Part shown: piece after piece, positions 18,265 to 27,532 of the stretch
How positions within the stretch are numbered: position 1 is the first letter of the stretch
Layout: each line of letters starts with the position of its first letter
Source of the DNA: Ilyomonas limi
GTDB taxonomy: Bacteria > Bacteroidota > Bacteroidia > Chitinophagales > Chitinophagaceae
Direction of reading: 5' to 3'
Assembly (NCBI RefSeq): GCF_005233845.1
Contig: NZ_SZQL01000003.1
Coordinates: 1 to 64,000, forward strand
Length of the DNA: 64,000 bases
The notes under the pieces: generated by a model
Databases searched by the model: none
What the model saw: the letters and a program-made list of their open reading frames with translations, nothing else
Told to the model about the DNA's origin: nothing
Program-made: the position numbers and the translations under genes

Positions 18265-20841
18265 ATGAAAACATTTTACCAGCTCAGCAAAGAAGAAGTC
18301 ATTAATCAGCTTCAAACATCTTTTTCTGGTTTAAGAAATGAGGCGGTTCCAGCCCTTCGGGAAAAATTTGGAGAAAATACTTTACAGGAAGCAAAACAAA
18401 AAAGCAAATTATCTATTCTTCTTGGGCAGCTCAATGATACAATGATTATCATTCTCATTATTGCTGCGGGCATTTCTTTTTTTGTTGGAGAACATACAGA
18501 TGGGCTTGTAATTATTGCAATAATTATTGCAAATGCGTGGATGGGATACGCTCAGGAGAGCAAAGCAGAGGAATCCATCAAAATGCTGAAAAAAATGGCG
18601 GCACAATTTGCACTGGTGATGCGGGATAATAAACCGGTAAAAATTGAAGCCAACAAATTGGTGCCTGGCGACGTGATTTTGTTGGAGGCAGGAGGCATTG
18701 TACCTGCAGATGCAAGGTTGATTGAAGTAAGCGCGTTTAAAACAGATGAAGCGTCTTTAACAGGAGAAAGTTATTCTGTAGAAAAAACAATTGAAGCTAT
18801 AAGCAAAGATAATCTTGTTCCGGGCGACCAGCATAACATGGTTTTCAAAGGAACAATGGTGAGTAATGGTTCTGCAAAGGCAATTGTAACTGCAATTGGC
18901 ATGAACACTGAAATAGGTAAAATTGCTGGTTTATTGGATGTAGGCCTTCAAAAAACACCACTTCAGAAAAGGCTTGCAGTGTTCAGTAAACAATTAGCTG
19001 TAATTGTGATACTCATTTGCGTAATAGTATTTGCATTGGGTTTGTGGCGGGGAGAACCGGCATTTCAAATGTTTTTAACAGCGCTGTCACTTGCAGTAGC
19101 TGCTTTGCCCGAAGCGCTCCCTGCAGTGATAACCATAGCGCTTGCCCGCGGTGCTGCGAGAATGGTAAAACAAAAAGCACTCATAAGAAAGCTACCGGCT
19201 GTAGAAACTTTGGGTTCGGTTACTTATATCTGCACCGACAAAACCGGAACACTTACCCAAAATGTAATGACGGTTGAAAAAATGCAGGCAGCTAATAATA
19301 ACGAAGAATTATTGGAATATGCCATGCTTTTAAACAATGAAGTAAGCGCTTCGGAGAATAATGAATTGTTTGGAGATTCTACAGAAACAGCATTGGTTTA
19401 TTACGCACTAAAAGATGGCTATACAAAAGAGGAAGCAGATGCAAAATATCCGCTATTATTAAAACTGCCTTTCGATTCATCCCGAATGCGGATGAGTACG
19501 CTACATAAAAATGGAGACAAATGGATTTTATTTACTAAAGGTGCGCCTGTAAAAATGGTAGCGGTACTATCTGAAAAATATAAGAACAGTATTCAGGAAT
19601 GGTTAAATGTAAATAAGGAATGGGCAAAAGATGGATTAAGAGTTTTATTTTTTGCCTATAAAGTTTTTGACCAGGAGCCCGGTAAACTGGATGTAAGTTT
19701 AGAAAAAGATATGAATTTTTTAGGAATAACGGCTATGATTGACCCGCCGCGCGAAGAGGTTATTGATGCCATCCGTCAATGTAAAACAGCAGGTATTAAA
19801 ACCATGATGATAACCGGCGACCAACCTCTTACAGCTAAAGCCATAGCCGAACGTTTAGAAATAATTAATGAAGGTGGTGAAGCAAAGACAGGAATGGATT
19901 TGGATAAACTGGGGGAAGAAGATTTCAAAAATAGCGTAAAAGAGATTTTTGTGTATGCAAGAGTATCTCCCGAACAAAAATTAAATATTGTAAAAGCGCT
20001 GCAAAGCAATGGCGAATTTGTAGCAATGACCGGTGACGGTGTGAATGATGCGCCATCCTTGAAACAGGCAGACATTGGTTTGGCAATGGGTATAACCGGT
20101 ACCGATGTAGCCAAGGAAGCATCGGACATGATATTGCTTGATGATAATTTTGCCACCATCGTTAAAGCTGTAAAAGAAGGAAGAAGAATTTATGAGAATA
20201 TAAGAAAATTCATTTTATATGTCCTCTCCTGCAACCTGAGTGAAATTCTTACGCTGTTCTTTGCACCTTTTCTCGGCTTTGCTATCCCATTACTTCCCAT
20301 CCACATCTTATGGATAAATCTGGTAACAGATGGCTTGCCCGGTATTGCTCTTGTAGCAGAACCAGCAGAAGAAGGTATTATGAATCGCCCACCCAGACCT
20401 CCGAAAGAAAACCTGTTCGCCGGAGGGTTGATAGTAAAAATAATTTTTTCCGCAATTGTTTTAACGCTGTCTGCAATCTTTATTCAGTGGTGGGCAGTAA
20501 GGCAGGGGTATGATGTAAAAACCCAGCAAACAATGGTGTTTACAACTTTATGTTTTGTTCAATTGGGTAATGCCCTTTCTGTTCGCTCAGTCTATCATTC
20601 GCTCTTCTCCAAAGGAATATTTGCAAATAAAGGAATGTGGGGCACAGTGGTCCTTACGGTAATCCTGCAGTTATTAATTGTTTACATTCCTTTCTTACAA
20701 CCTGTGTTCAAAACAACGACTTTAAACTCGAATGCTATACAGATAATTTCTTTAGTTTCATTAGCATCCCTTCTTTGCATTGAGCTGATGAAATATTTGT
20801 CAAATAAGATCGGAAAGGCTTATGGAACAAAAAAAGATTAA
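18265..20841 (+). CDS. P-type cation ATPase (P2A calcium-type)
   Basis: An 858-residue inner-membrane pump, normal length for the family. It has an N-terminal cation-ATPase domain (YQLSKEEVINQLQTSFSGL), membrane helices near residues 50-95, and an actuator domain with TDEASLTGES. The phosphorylation motif ICTDKTGTLTQN has Asp325 as the phospho-acceptor. The nucleotide domain carries KGAP, and the hinge carries MTGDGVNDAPSLKQADIG. The fourth helix reads AVAALPEALPAVI, a PEALP motif typical of Ca2+-type P2 ATPases. Ca2+ (or Mn2+) export is therefore inferred. It starts 23 bp after the cls pseudogene and may have been in the same operon. Convergent with the DoxX gene. Confidence 0.92.
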   Translation: MKTFYQLSKEEVINQLQTSFSGLRNEAVPALREKFGENTLQEAKQKSKLSILLGQLNDTMIIILIIAAGISFFVGEHTDGLVIIAIIIANAWMGYAQESKAEESIKMLKKMAAQFALVMRDNKPVKIEANKLVPGDVILLEAGGIVPADARLIEVSAFKTDEASLTGESYSVEKTIEAISKDNLVPGDQHNMVFKGTMVSNGSAKAIVTAIGMNTEIGKIAGLLDVGLQKTPLQKRLAVFSKQLAVIVILICVIVFALGLWRGEPAFQMFLTALSLAVAALPEALPAVITIALARGAARMVKQKALIRKLPAVETLGSVTYICTDKTGTLTQNVMTVEKMQAANNNEELLEYAMLLNNEVSASENNELFGDSTETALVYYALKDGYTKEEADAKYPLLLKLPFDSSRMRMSTLHKNGDKWILFTKGAPVKMVAVLSEKYKNSIQEWLNVNKEWAKDGLRVLFFAYKVFDQEPGKLDVSLEKDMNFLGITAMIDPPREEVIDAIRQCKTAGIKTMMITGDQPLTAKAIAERLEIINEGGEAKTGMDLDKLGEEDFKNSVKEIFVYARVSPEQKLNIVKALQSNGEFVAMTGDGVNDAPSLKQADIGLAMGITGTDVAKEASDMILLDDNFATIVKAVKEGRRIYENIRKFILYVLSCNLSEILTLFFAPFLGFAIPLLPIHILWINLVTDGLPGIALVAEPAEEGIMNRPPRPPKENLFAGGLIVKIIFSAIVLTLSAIFIQWWAVRQGYDVKTQQTMVFTTLCFVQLGNALSVRSVYHSLFSKGIFANKGMWGTVVLTVILQLLIVYIPFLQPVFKTTTLNSNAIQIISLVSLASLLCIELMKYLSNKIGKAYGTKKD

Positions 20842-20922
20842 TTTAAATGCTCAATCGCGTAAAGGGAAAATTAATTACGCTTTAAAAGTCCTTTAAAAGA
20901 CTGTATCGCCGTTTGTGCAATG

Positions 20923-21381
20923 TTACTTAAAAGCGCTTCCTGATTTTTTATCTATAGCAGCTCCTCTGCGGAAATATTCATCAGCCGAAAGCGTACCGCT
21001 CCCTTTTATAGCAAAAAGAATAAGTAAAATAAGAGCAATAAGAGAGAGAACTAATTCAAAAGTATTGTAGTCCATGTTTTTGATATTCACAAAAAAGATT
21101 GCTACAATAAGAATTGGAATCTGAACAATGGAAGATGCTTTTGTAAAAAGCCCAACTGTTATAAAAAATCCACATAATAAACCAAGATAAGCTATTACAA
21201 ATGCAAGCACTTCTGAATTTTGCGAGAAAATACCTATACCGGTTTCCGTTATCAACGATTTCAGCATCTCAGTATTACGAATAAAGCTTATTGCTTTATA
21301 AAGTATAATCAGGCCTAATACAACTCTTAAAACGGTGAGCCAACTTAACTTGATGGTACTTTTTGAGGTAGTTTCAGCCAT
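20923..21381 (-). CDS. DoxX-family membrane protein
   Basis: A 152-residue protein with four predicted membrane helices: LTVLRVVLGLIILYKAISFI, VLAFVIAYLGLLCGFFITVG, IVQIPILIVAIFFVNI and LVLSLIALILLILFAI. The RxxxGxxxLxxG-like start of helix 1 and the spacing fit DoxX/SURF4-like proteins, whose biochemical role is mostly unsettled (links to terminal oxidases and redox stress). The C-terminal tail is polar (SADEYFRRGAAIDKKSGSAF). Stand-alone gene, convergent with the P-type ATPase. Confidence 0.8.
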   Translation of the reverse strand: MAETTSKSTIKLSWLTVLRVVLGLIILYKAISFIRNTEMLKSLITETGIGIFSQNSEVLAFVIAYLGLLCGFFITVGLFTKASSIVQIPILIVAIFFVNIKNMDYNTFELVLSLIALILLILFAIKGSGTLSADEYFRRGAAIDKKSGSAFK

Positions 21382-21578
21382 AAAGATGAAGATTTAGTGT
21401 GGAGGAAATAAATATACCAATATATGAAATTACCCCTAAAAGAAAGAATTACAAAAATAATTGCAGCATTATTGTCAGTTATAATAATAGTACACTACCT
21501 TAAACTGTGAATAGTATTAATTAAGCCTCATCATAAAGCAACCTTCCAATCATACTAAAACAAATCGTAAAAGAAATT

Positions 21579-21662
21579 CTATAGCAGCGGGATTGCTTCA
21601 AAACTGTTTGCATCTTTAATTGTCAATGCTAAGTCACCTATTTCATCATGACCCCCATTTGC
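21579..21662 (-). pseudogene. In-frame coding remnant after the SDR stop codon
   Basis: Directly after the SDR stop (TAG), the same frame stays open for 27 codons and reads HDEIGDLALTIKDANSFEAI before a second TAG. The composition is protein-like, but I do not recognise it. It could be the tail of a lost neighbour joined by deletion, or a readthrough extension. It has no start of its own. Confidence 0.35.
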
Positions 21663-22418
21663 CTAAAAAGTGATTGTTAAGCCGCCATCTACTACAATTA
21701 CCTGTCCGGTGATATAAGATGCGTCTTTGCCGGCTAAGAAAAAAGCAACGCCCGCGATTTCTTCGGGTGCAGCCGCCCGCTTCAATGGTAAATGATGCCC
21801 TTCCACATAATTGCTCCTGAACCATTCTGTTTCCAGTTCATTAACTCCATTTGCTGCTATCGCCATTGGTGTATCTACAAATCCGGGTGCAATAGCATTT
21901 ACTAAAATATTTCTATCTGCAAGTTCTACTGCCACAGCCCGGCAATATTGGTTGATAGCTGCTTTAGCCATAGCGTAACTGCTTGCACCGACTTCTGCAC
22001 GCGTGCCGTGGATGGAGGTAATATGAATAATTCTGCCACCATTGTACATAAATGCAGTCGCTAATTGCGATATCAATATAGTGCCGTTGACCATTATATC
22101 GAATATCTTTCGCCATTCTTCAATAGGCATTACTATAGGGTTTGTTATGCCGCCGATGCCTGCACAATTTACCAATGCATCCAGCGAACCCCAGTTGTTT
22201 TTAATTAGTTGATGCCCTTTTTCAATAGTTGCTGTATTGGTATAACTACCATGCAATATCAAATGATTGCCAGAACCTAATTCATTTAGTAAAGTGTTTA
22301 ATTTCTCTTCTTGTATATCATTGGCGCATACATCATAGCCTTCCTGTGCAAAACGTATAGCGGTTGCCCTGCCAATACCCGAGGCAGCGCCGGTAATGAG
22401 TACTTTTGGTCTGTTCAT
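21663..22418 (-). CDS. SDR-family oxidoreductase (sugar dehydrogenase-like)
   Basis: A classical short-chain dehydrogenase of 251 residues. The start is set at 22418 (MNRPKVLITGAASGIG) because a longer frame would overlap the upstream gene and precede the Rossmann motif by 43 residues. Motifs: TGAASGIG (cofactor), NCAG, the catalytic ITSIH...SSYAMAKAA (Ser, Tyr, Lys) and the C-terminal GQVIVVDGGLTITF. It lies 11 bp after the aldose-epimerase-like gene and is surely co-transcribed. With a mutarotase partner, an NAD(P)-dependent aldose dehydrogenase that makes a lactone is a reasonable inference. Confidence 0.85.
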   Translation of the reverse strand: MNRPKVLITGAASGIGRATAIRFAQEGYDVCANDIQEEKLNTLLNELGSGNHLILHGSYTNTATIEKGHQLIKNNWGSLDALVNCAGIGGITNPIVMPIEEWRKIFDIMVNGTILISQLATAFMYNGGRIIHITSIHGTRAEVGASSYAMAKAAINQYCRAVAVELADRNILVNAIAPGFVDTPMAIAANGVNELETEWFRSNYVEGHHLPLKRAAAPEEIAGVAFFLAGKDASYITGQVIVVDGGLTITF

Positions 22419-22429
22419 GTAATTAAAAA

Positions 22430-23335
22430 TTATTGCTTTTCGCCTGCATAAATACGTACTGAGGTGTGTAGTGTTTCGCCAGGTGCTAATACGGCACATT
22501 GTCTCTTTTCCTTTGCTTCGTTTACGCTCATAGGCATATTGGTACAAGGCTCCAGTATAGCCGTATAATGGTCAAAAAAACCACCATACGAAGCAAAGTA
22601 CCACTGATAGGGAAACACCTTTATATCGCACTGATAACTGAATACATGTTTGCCTTCATTGCTCAGCAATTGCATTTCACCAGCAGGAATATTGTAGAGG
22701 TAAAAGAAATCTATTGCATTGCCTTTGGACGGAATGATTGAAGCATTTGTGTCTTCAACAATAGGCCAGATAAAGGGATTTGTATCTTTAAATCTTGAAT
22801 AAGTGGGGTCAACAACTTGTCCGTATTGAGCATTGGTGAGCAGTTGATCACCAGCTTCAATGCGCAGGGCAGCGTGAAGCTTCCATAAAAAATTACGCTG
22901 TTCATTTGTGGTGTTTTTGATGGTGTAATCCATATATAGCATAGGACTATTGGCATCGGCATACACTGTTTTGCTATAATGTAGTCCGCTTAATGCTAAA
23001 TGTCCATGCACTGTTATTTTATCTTCGGTTTGAAAATACTGCAAAGGCGTTGTCCATAACTCTCCATGATCAGGATAATCTATTGAATCAATTGTTTCCG
23101 TCATATCATTTGGTATCAACTCATCAATAGCGCCTAAAAAGTTGGAATCATAATCTGCTCCACGTTCCTGCATTTGTAATGGAAGATTGGAATTAGTCCA
23201 TAAAAACTGTTTGCCCAATTGCTTGTTGTAGATACTCCATATTTTACCGCCCAGTGCAGGCACAATGGAAAAGGCAAGATGATCTGTTTCCATCGTTAAC
23301 ATTTCAATACCGTTGGTAAGTATTTTTGAAAACAT
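22430..23335 (-). CDS. Aldose 1-epimerase-like (galactose mutarotase superfamily) protein
   Basis: A 301-residue cytosolic protein without signal peptide. The beta-sandwich pattern of the galactose-mutarotase superfamily is visible: FSIVPALGGKIWSIYNKQLG, then a DHGELWTTPLQY segment, then LWKLHAALRIEAGD and a C-terminal LEPCTNMPM motif. The usual catalytic His/Glu pair may be represented by His in DHGELW and Glu in ILEPC. It is probably a mutarotase feeding the SDR gene 11 bp downstream. Alternatively it is a DUF-type protein of the same fold with another sugar-handling role. Confidence 0.65.
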   Translation of the reverse strand: MFSKILTNGIEMLTMETDHLAFSIVPALGGKIWSIYNKQLGKQFLWTNSNLPLQMQERGADYDSNFLGAIDELIPNDMTETIDSIDYPDHGELWTTPLQYFQTEDKITVHGHLALSGLHYSKTVYADANSPMLYMDYTIKNTTNEQRNFLWKLHAALRIEAGDQLLTNAQYGQVVDPTYSRFKDTNPFIWPIVEDTNASIIPSKGNAIDFFYLYNIPAGEMQLLSNEGKHVFSYQCDIKVFPYQWYFASYGGFFDHYTAILEPCTNMPMSVNEAKEKRQCAVLAPGETLHTSVRIYAGEKQ

Positions 23336-23387
23336 GGTGTTATTGGTTTGAGAGAAACAAAGAATGTAATTAGGAAGCTGTTTATTA

Positions 23388-24707
23388 TTACTTTTTAAAC
23401 TCTACCGCATATTCCGATAAATAAGGGCTCGCCGTGTCGGTTATATCTTTATAAAACAGTCTTGCCCTCTGTCCCAAGTTCAGGGAAGTATAATGTTTCG
23501 CTTTATCTTCTGCGGTATTGACTGGCTGCAAGGAAGGGTACCAGATCGTATGCCCGGGCTTATTTAAAAACAGTTTTGGGGTTGACCATTGCTGCGAATT
23601 GTCTCCTTCCCCGAAGTCTGCGTTTGTATTAAACGAAATATAAATACTGCTGCCTTTCCACGAAGGACCTTCTGCCCTCGCCATCAGCATCACCCAGCAT
23701 TGCAAATAATTGTTCCAGCTAACCGAAGGTCCCCAATAATATTTTGCTGTAGGCGACGAAGCCGGACCGCCACCCTCGGCAACCGGAATCTGCAAAGAAG
23801 CTATAGGAACACCCACACTATCCGCAGGCGCATTGAATCCTTTACCATCCCACCGTTTAGCTTTACCCACAGGATTATCGAGGTCTGATAATTTGATACG
23901 TGCGATGCTGATGCACTGCCCTTTCCACTCGGCATTCCTGTTGTAAGTAGCAGAATCATATTTACCCGGGTAGCCGTATTCACCAAAAAACACATACAGG
24001 TAATCGCCATTGGCAATAGCCGAAGGATCGCCTACACCGCCTGCAAAATTGATCCCTGTATTGTGCGGCTTCAATATCATGCGGGATTGGTAATCCTGCA
24101 GTATAATGCCTTTATCCTGCCAGCTATGTCCACCATCCATTGACTTCATAATACCTATACGGCAAACGGCAGTTTTGGTTTCAGGTCCTTTCAATCCCTG
24201 TGGCCACTTTACATCGAGGTAGCCAACGCCTGTTGAAGAATCGTAGGGCAAAGTAGAAGGATAATTTTCGTTATGATATAATGCATACAACGTTTTGCCG
24301 GTTGCATCGTTGGAGTCTTTAAACAATGTTTCAAACCATACGGCACCATGCAAGCCCGGTGTGCCCGGCTTTGCATTCAAAGGCATATTCGGTTCAGTAA
24401 ATTCGGTGGAGGCTTTTTTAAATACCTCGTCCACGCTGCTGCCGCTGGCAAACTTAAGATCGTGTGCTTCTCCCCATAACGGATCTTCGCCATATTTGCC
24501 GGGAAAAATTCTGAATGTATCACCTACCCAAACCGTAGCCATATTACAATCTACAAAAGAGTTAAACAGGAACTTTTCTGAAGGGATAAGCACTGCTGTT
24601 GGTGTTGAAGCATCAGTCTGTGTGTTGCTGGTGGCTGTTGTACAGGCAACAATGCAGGCAATAAATGCTGTGGTGAGCATCGGGTTTTTTATGCTAAATA
24701 AATTCAT
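23388..24707 (-). CDS. Lipoprotein with beta-propeller glycosidase-like fold
   Basis: A 439-residue protein starting MNLFSIKNPMLTTAFIACIV and then AC, with lipobox Cys22 and a Thr/Ser-rich linker. The repeated blades (VWVGDTFRIFPGK, YLYVFFGEYGYPG, KYYWGPSVSWNNYLQCWVML, SIYISFNTNADFG) and the DPSAIANGDYLYVFF pattern resemble five-bladed propeller enzymes or sialidase-like/DUF4185 proteins. I cannot name catalytic acids with confidence. Placed upstream of the mutarotase-like and SDR genes, it may bind or cleave glycans at the cell surface. Divergent from the GH36 gene at 24993. Confidence 0.6.
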   Translation of the reverse strand: MNLFSIKNPMLTTAFIACIVACTTATSNTQTDASTPTAVLIPSEKFLFNSFVDCNMATVWVGDTFRIFPGKYGEDPLWGEAHDLKFASGSSVDEVFKKASTEFTEPNMPLNAKPGTPGLHGAVWFETLFKDSNDATGKTLYALYHNENYPSTLPYDSSTGVGYLDVKWPQGLKGPETKTAVCRIGIMKSMDGGHSWQDKGIILQDYQSRMILKPHNTGINFAGGVGDPSAIANGDYLYVFFGEYGYPGKYDSATYNRNAEWKGQCISIARIKLSDLDNPVGKAKRWDGKGFNAPADSVGVPIASLQIPVAEGGGPASSPTAKYYWGPSVSWNNYLQCWVMLMARAEGPSWKGSSIYISFNTNADFGEGDNSQQWSTPKLFLNKPGHTIWYPSLQPVNTAEDKAKHYTSLNLGQRARLFYKDITDTASPYLSEYAVEFKK

Positions 24708-24992
24708 ACAGGAACAATCAATTATTTATTGTTTTTGATTTTACTATGCAGTATGCAATGTACTATTCTAATTTTTCTAAACACAGCTACACGCTCCTTT
24801 ACGAAGGTGAATACTTTTATTACTTAAAACATCTTTTTATTCAGCGGATTTGTATATTTTGTTAACACAAATGCCGGGTTATAATTTACCGTTTGCCGGA
24901 TGTAACCATGCTCTTGTAATGAAACCATAATAATCAGTCAAATTGGTGGATTTTTTTCTATGCTGAATGGCGGATTTTTGTAAGAATTATTA

Positions 24993-27122
24993 ATGCGTAT
25001 GCTTGTCCATTCAATAAAAGTTGTATTCCTGTTATTGTTTCTCTCAACTGTAATCAACAGTTTTTCCCAGGTAAGTTATAACGGTCAAAAAAAGGAGTGG
25101 ACCGTACGTTCCGGTAAAAACAGGTACATTATAACCAACACGCCGGAAGGTATTGAACAAGCTTATCTTACAGATGCTACTGCAACGGTATCACCGGCTG
25201 CTGAACCGGATTACCATCTTGTTGTCTGCACCATTAACGGTCAGCAATTGAATGCTGCTGATTTTACACTTACAAATAATCAAACAGGCAATGAGAAAAA
25301 CGGCGTTGCTTATCTTATGCTTACGCTCCAGGCAAAGAAGTCTCCGCTGCAAGCAATAGTTACTTGTAAAGCGTATAATAATACCGGAGTTTTTACCAGA
25401 AGCATCAACATAAAAAATACTTCGCAGCAGGCTATCCACATCGCTAATATTCCCTCTTTTTCTGCTTCGCTGCCGGGAGGAAATTATGACCTGCAATATT
25501 TAAAAACAGAATGGGGTCACGAAAGGCGCTTTACTACAGAGGCTTTACAACCGGATAGCCTGCGTTCGTTCATTATGAACAGAGGACGTTCCGGCGAAGG
25601 TTATTCCTCCTGGTTTTCATTGGTAAACAACACTACTTCGGTACGCTATATGGCAGAGCTTGCTTATTCGGGCAACTGGCAAATGCAGTTTTTGCAAAAA
25701 GAGGCAAATGCTCCTGTAACAGTGCAAATGGGTATGCGCTTCGATAAGGGAGAAGCACTTACACTCCTTCCTTCTGCAACATTTCAAACACCGGAAGTTG
25801 CCTTCACATTAGACAGTGGTGATTTGGATGAGGTAGCAAACTATTTACACCGCTATCAGCGCGAGTTTGTAATTCCGGCAGTGCAAACCAATAGGCCTTT
25901 ACTGGTAGAGTATAATACCTGGTTTGCCACGCCCAATAAAGTGTATGTAAAGGAAGTAAAAAGACTGGTAGATAGTGCGGCTGCATTGGGCTGCGAAGCC
26001 TTTGTGCTGGATGCCGGCTGGTACAACGAGCAGGAGCAGGATTGGTCGGCAGAATTGGGCAACTGGTATCCAACCAAAACCAGCTTTCCCAATGGCTTGG
26101 AAGAACTGGTAAACTATGTGCATCAAAACAACATGTTGTTTGGGCTTTGGGTAGAAATAGAAAGCGTAGGCCGCCAATCGAATTTGGTAAAAGAACATCC
26201 CGGTTGGTTTCTGCAAAACGAAGGAAAGCCGGTATTTACGAGCAATCGCTACCATTTAAACTTTGCTAATGACAGTGCCCGTAACTGGGCACTGCACACC
26301 ATCAGCCGGCTGGTGAATACCTATCAATTGAAATGGATAAAAATTGACTATAACAATTCTGTTGGGGAGTCGTTTGATGCGCAGTACAATGGTATTGCTC
26401 TGTATGAGCACCTGCAGGGATACTTTAAACTGCTGGATGCTGTACATCATCTTTTTCCATCTTTAATTGTAGAAAACTGCGCCAGCGGCGGTTTGCGTAC
26501 CGATTTAGGTACTATGAAGCATACCAATACAGCCTGGCTTTCGGATATTACTTACCCGCACAATGCACCCCAACTTGTTTGGGGCGCTACGCTGGAACTT
26601 ACACCGGGCATCAATAACTATTGGATGACTGGTGACACGGTGCACCAGGATGTATGGTTCTGTAAGGAAGAACCACTGCATCCCGAATGGTGGAATTATA
26701 TGTTCAGGATAGCGATGACCGGGCAGTTTGGAATATCCAGCCGTTTGGAGCGTTGGAGTAAAGCGCTGATGGATACAGCAAAGCAAAATATACAATTGTA
26801 CAAGCGCATTCGTACTATTATTCAAGGTGCAGATGTATATCACCTTACCCCTATGCCCGACCATGACAAACCGGTGGGAAGTATGGCAATTCAATACCAA
26901 AATAATGATAAAAATTTGCTAATGGCATACCGTTTAGAAAATGGGAAGGATGAAGAAAATTATAAGCTCCGCAACCTAGATGCTGCTCAGCAATATGTGG
27001 TATATATTGATGGAAAAAAGATAAAACAATTAACAGGTGGTGAGCTGATGAATGTCGGAATTACTGTGAATCTAAAATATGATTTTAGTGCTGCTGTTAT
27101 TGAGATGGATGAAGTGCAATAA
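24993..27122 (+). CDS. Secreted GH36 alpha-galactosidase
   Basis: A 709-residue protein with signal peptide (IKVVFLLLFLSTVINSFSQ). The N-terminal beta-supersandwich (residues about 30-310) is followed by the TIM barrel with RPLLVEYNTWFATP, FVLDAGWYNEQEQDWSAELG and LFGLWVEIESV. The nucleophile is Asp452 in KWIKIDYN and the acid/base is Asp518 in AWLSDITYP. The substrate-pocket motif ENCASGGLRTDLG lies between them. These match canonical GH36 alpha-galactosidases much better than the divergent paralogue at 8227. It heads its own transcript, divergent from the propeller lipoprotein. It should release galactose for the pathway encoded around it. Confidence 0.92.
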   Translation: MRMLVHSIKVVFLLLFLSTVINSFSQVSYNGQKKEWTVRSGKNRYIITNTPEGIEQAYLTDATATVSPAAEPDYHLVVCTINGQQLNAADFTLTNNQTGNEKNGVAYLMLTLQAKKSPLQAIVTCKAYNNTGVFTRSINIKNTSQQAIHIANIPSFSASLPGGNYDLQYLKTEWGHERRFTTEALQPDSLRSFIMNRGRSGEGYSSWFSLVNNTTSVRYMAELAYSGNWQMQFLQKEANAPVTVQMGMRFDKGEALTLLPSATFQTPEVAFTLDSGDLDEVANYLHRYQREFVIPAVQTNRPLLVEYNTWFATPNKVYVKEVKRLVDSAAALGCEAFVLDAGWYNEQEQDWSAELGNWYPTKTSFPNGLEELVNYVHQNNMLFGLWVEIESVGRQSNLVKEHPGWFLQNEGKPVFTSNRYHLNFANDSARNWALHTISRLVNTYQLKWIKIDYNNSVGESFDAQYNGIALYEHLQGYFKLLDAVHHLFPSLIVENCASGGLRTDLGTMKHTNTAWLSDITYPHNAPQLVWGATLELTPGINNYWMTGDTVHQDVWFCKEEPLHPEWWNYMFRIAMTGQFGISSRLERWSKALMDTAKQNIQLYKRIRTIIQGADVYHLTPMPDHDKPVGSMAIQYQNNDKNLLMAYRLENGKDEENYKLRNLDAAQQYVVYIDGKKIKQLTGGELMNVGITVNLKYDFSAAVIEMDEVQ

Positions 27123-27532
27123 GGTTATTTTTAAATATCATTTTATGAAAAAGTTGACAATTTACTATATTGTTAGTTAGGGATATTTAGCATAGAATAA
27201 ATCTGTTTTGATGCTGTTGAAGTTGTAAGCGCTTTTAAGTATGATTGCTTACAGATAGTTTTCACTTTTACTTTTTTCTCTTGAAAGAAAAAAGTAACAA
27301 AAAAGTTCAAGGACAACCCGATCGCTCCGCGCGTTTGTCCGAGCCTCCGCCACCACTTACTCCAGGATGGATTATAACTTTTAGGGTGAATGGTTTGGCT
27401 GACGAAAATGTTACTTATAATAGTTATAAGGAATGCTGCTGAAAATCTTAATAAATTTAAGTTAGAGCGAAGGTTATTTTTGAATACAATTAATACAAAA
27501 GAGCCACAGTATATGCGCTGTTTGAAAGCGCA
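27123..27532. other. Intergenic region
   Basis: No credible gene: the open frame at 27245-27442 has low-complexity, arginine-rich content and starts inside a palindromic repeat. It separates convergent genes, but I see no strong T-tailed hairpin. Confidence 0.5.
27262..27312. repeat. Palindromic T-run/A-run repeat, copy 2
   Basis: cttttttctcttgaaag followed by an A run and gtaacaaaaaagttcaagg. The core cttttttct/agaaaaaag is a 9-bp inverted repeat around cttgaa. It shares its flanks with the block at 10579-10609, again between carbohydrate genes. Confidence 0.4.

Noticed and set aside
27245-27442. 65-codon frame between GH36 and SDR genes
   Set aside because: Begins inside a repeat and has Pro/Arg-rich non-protein-like content.
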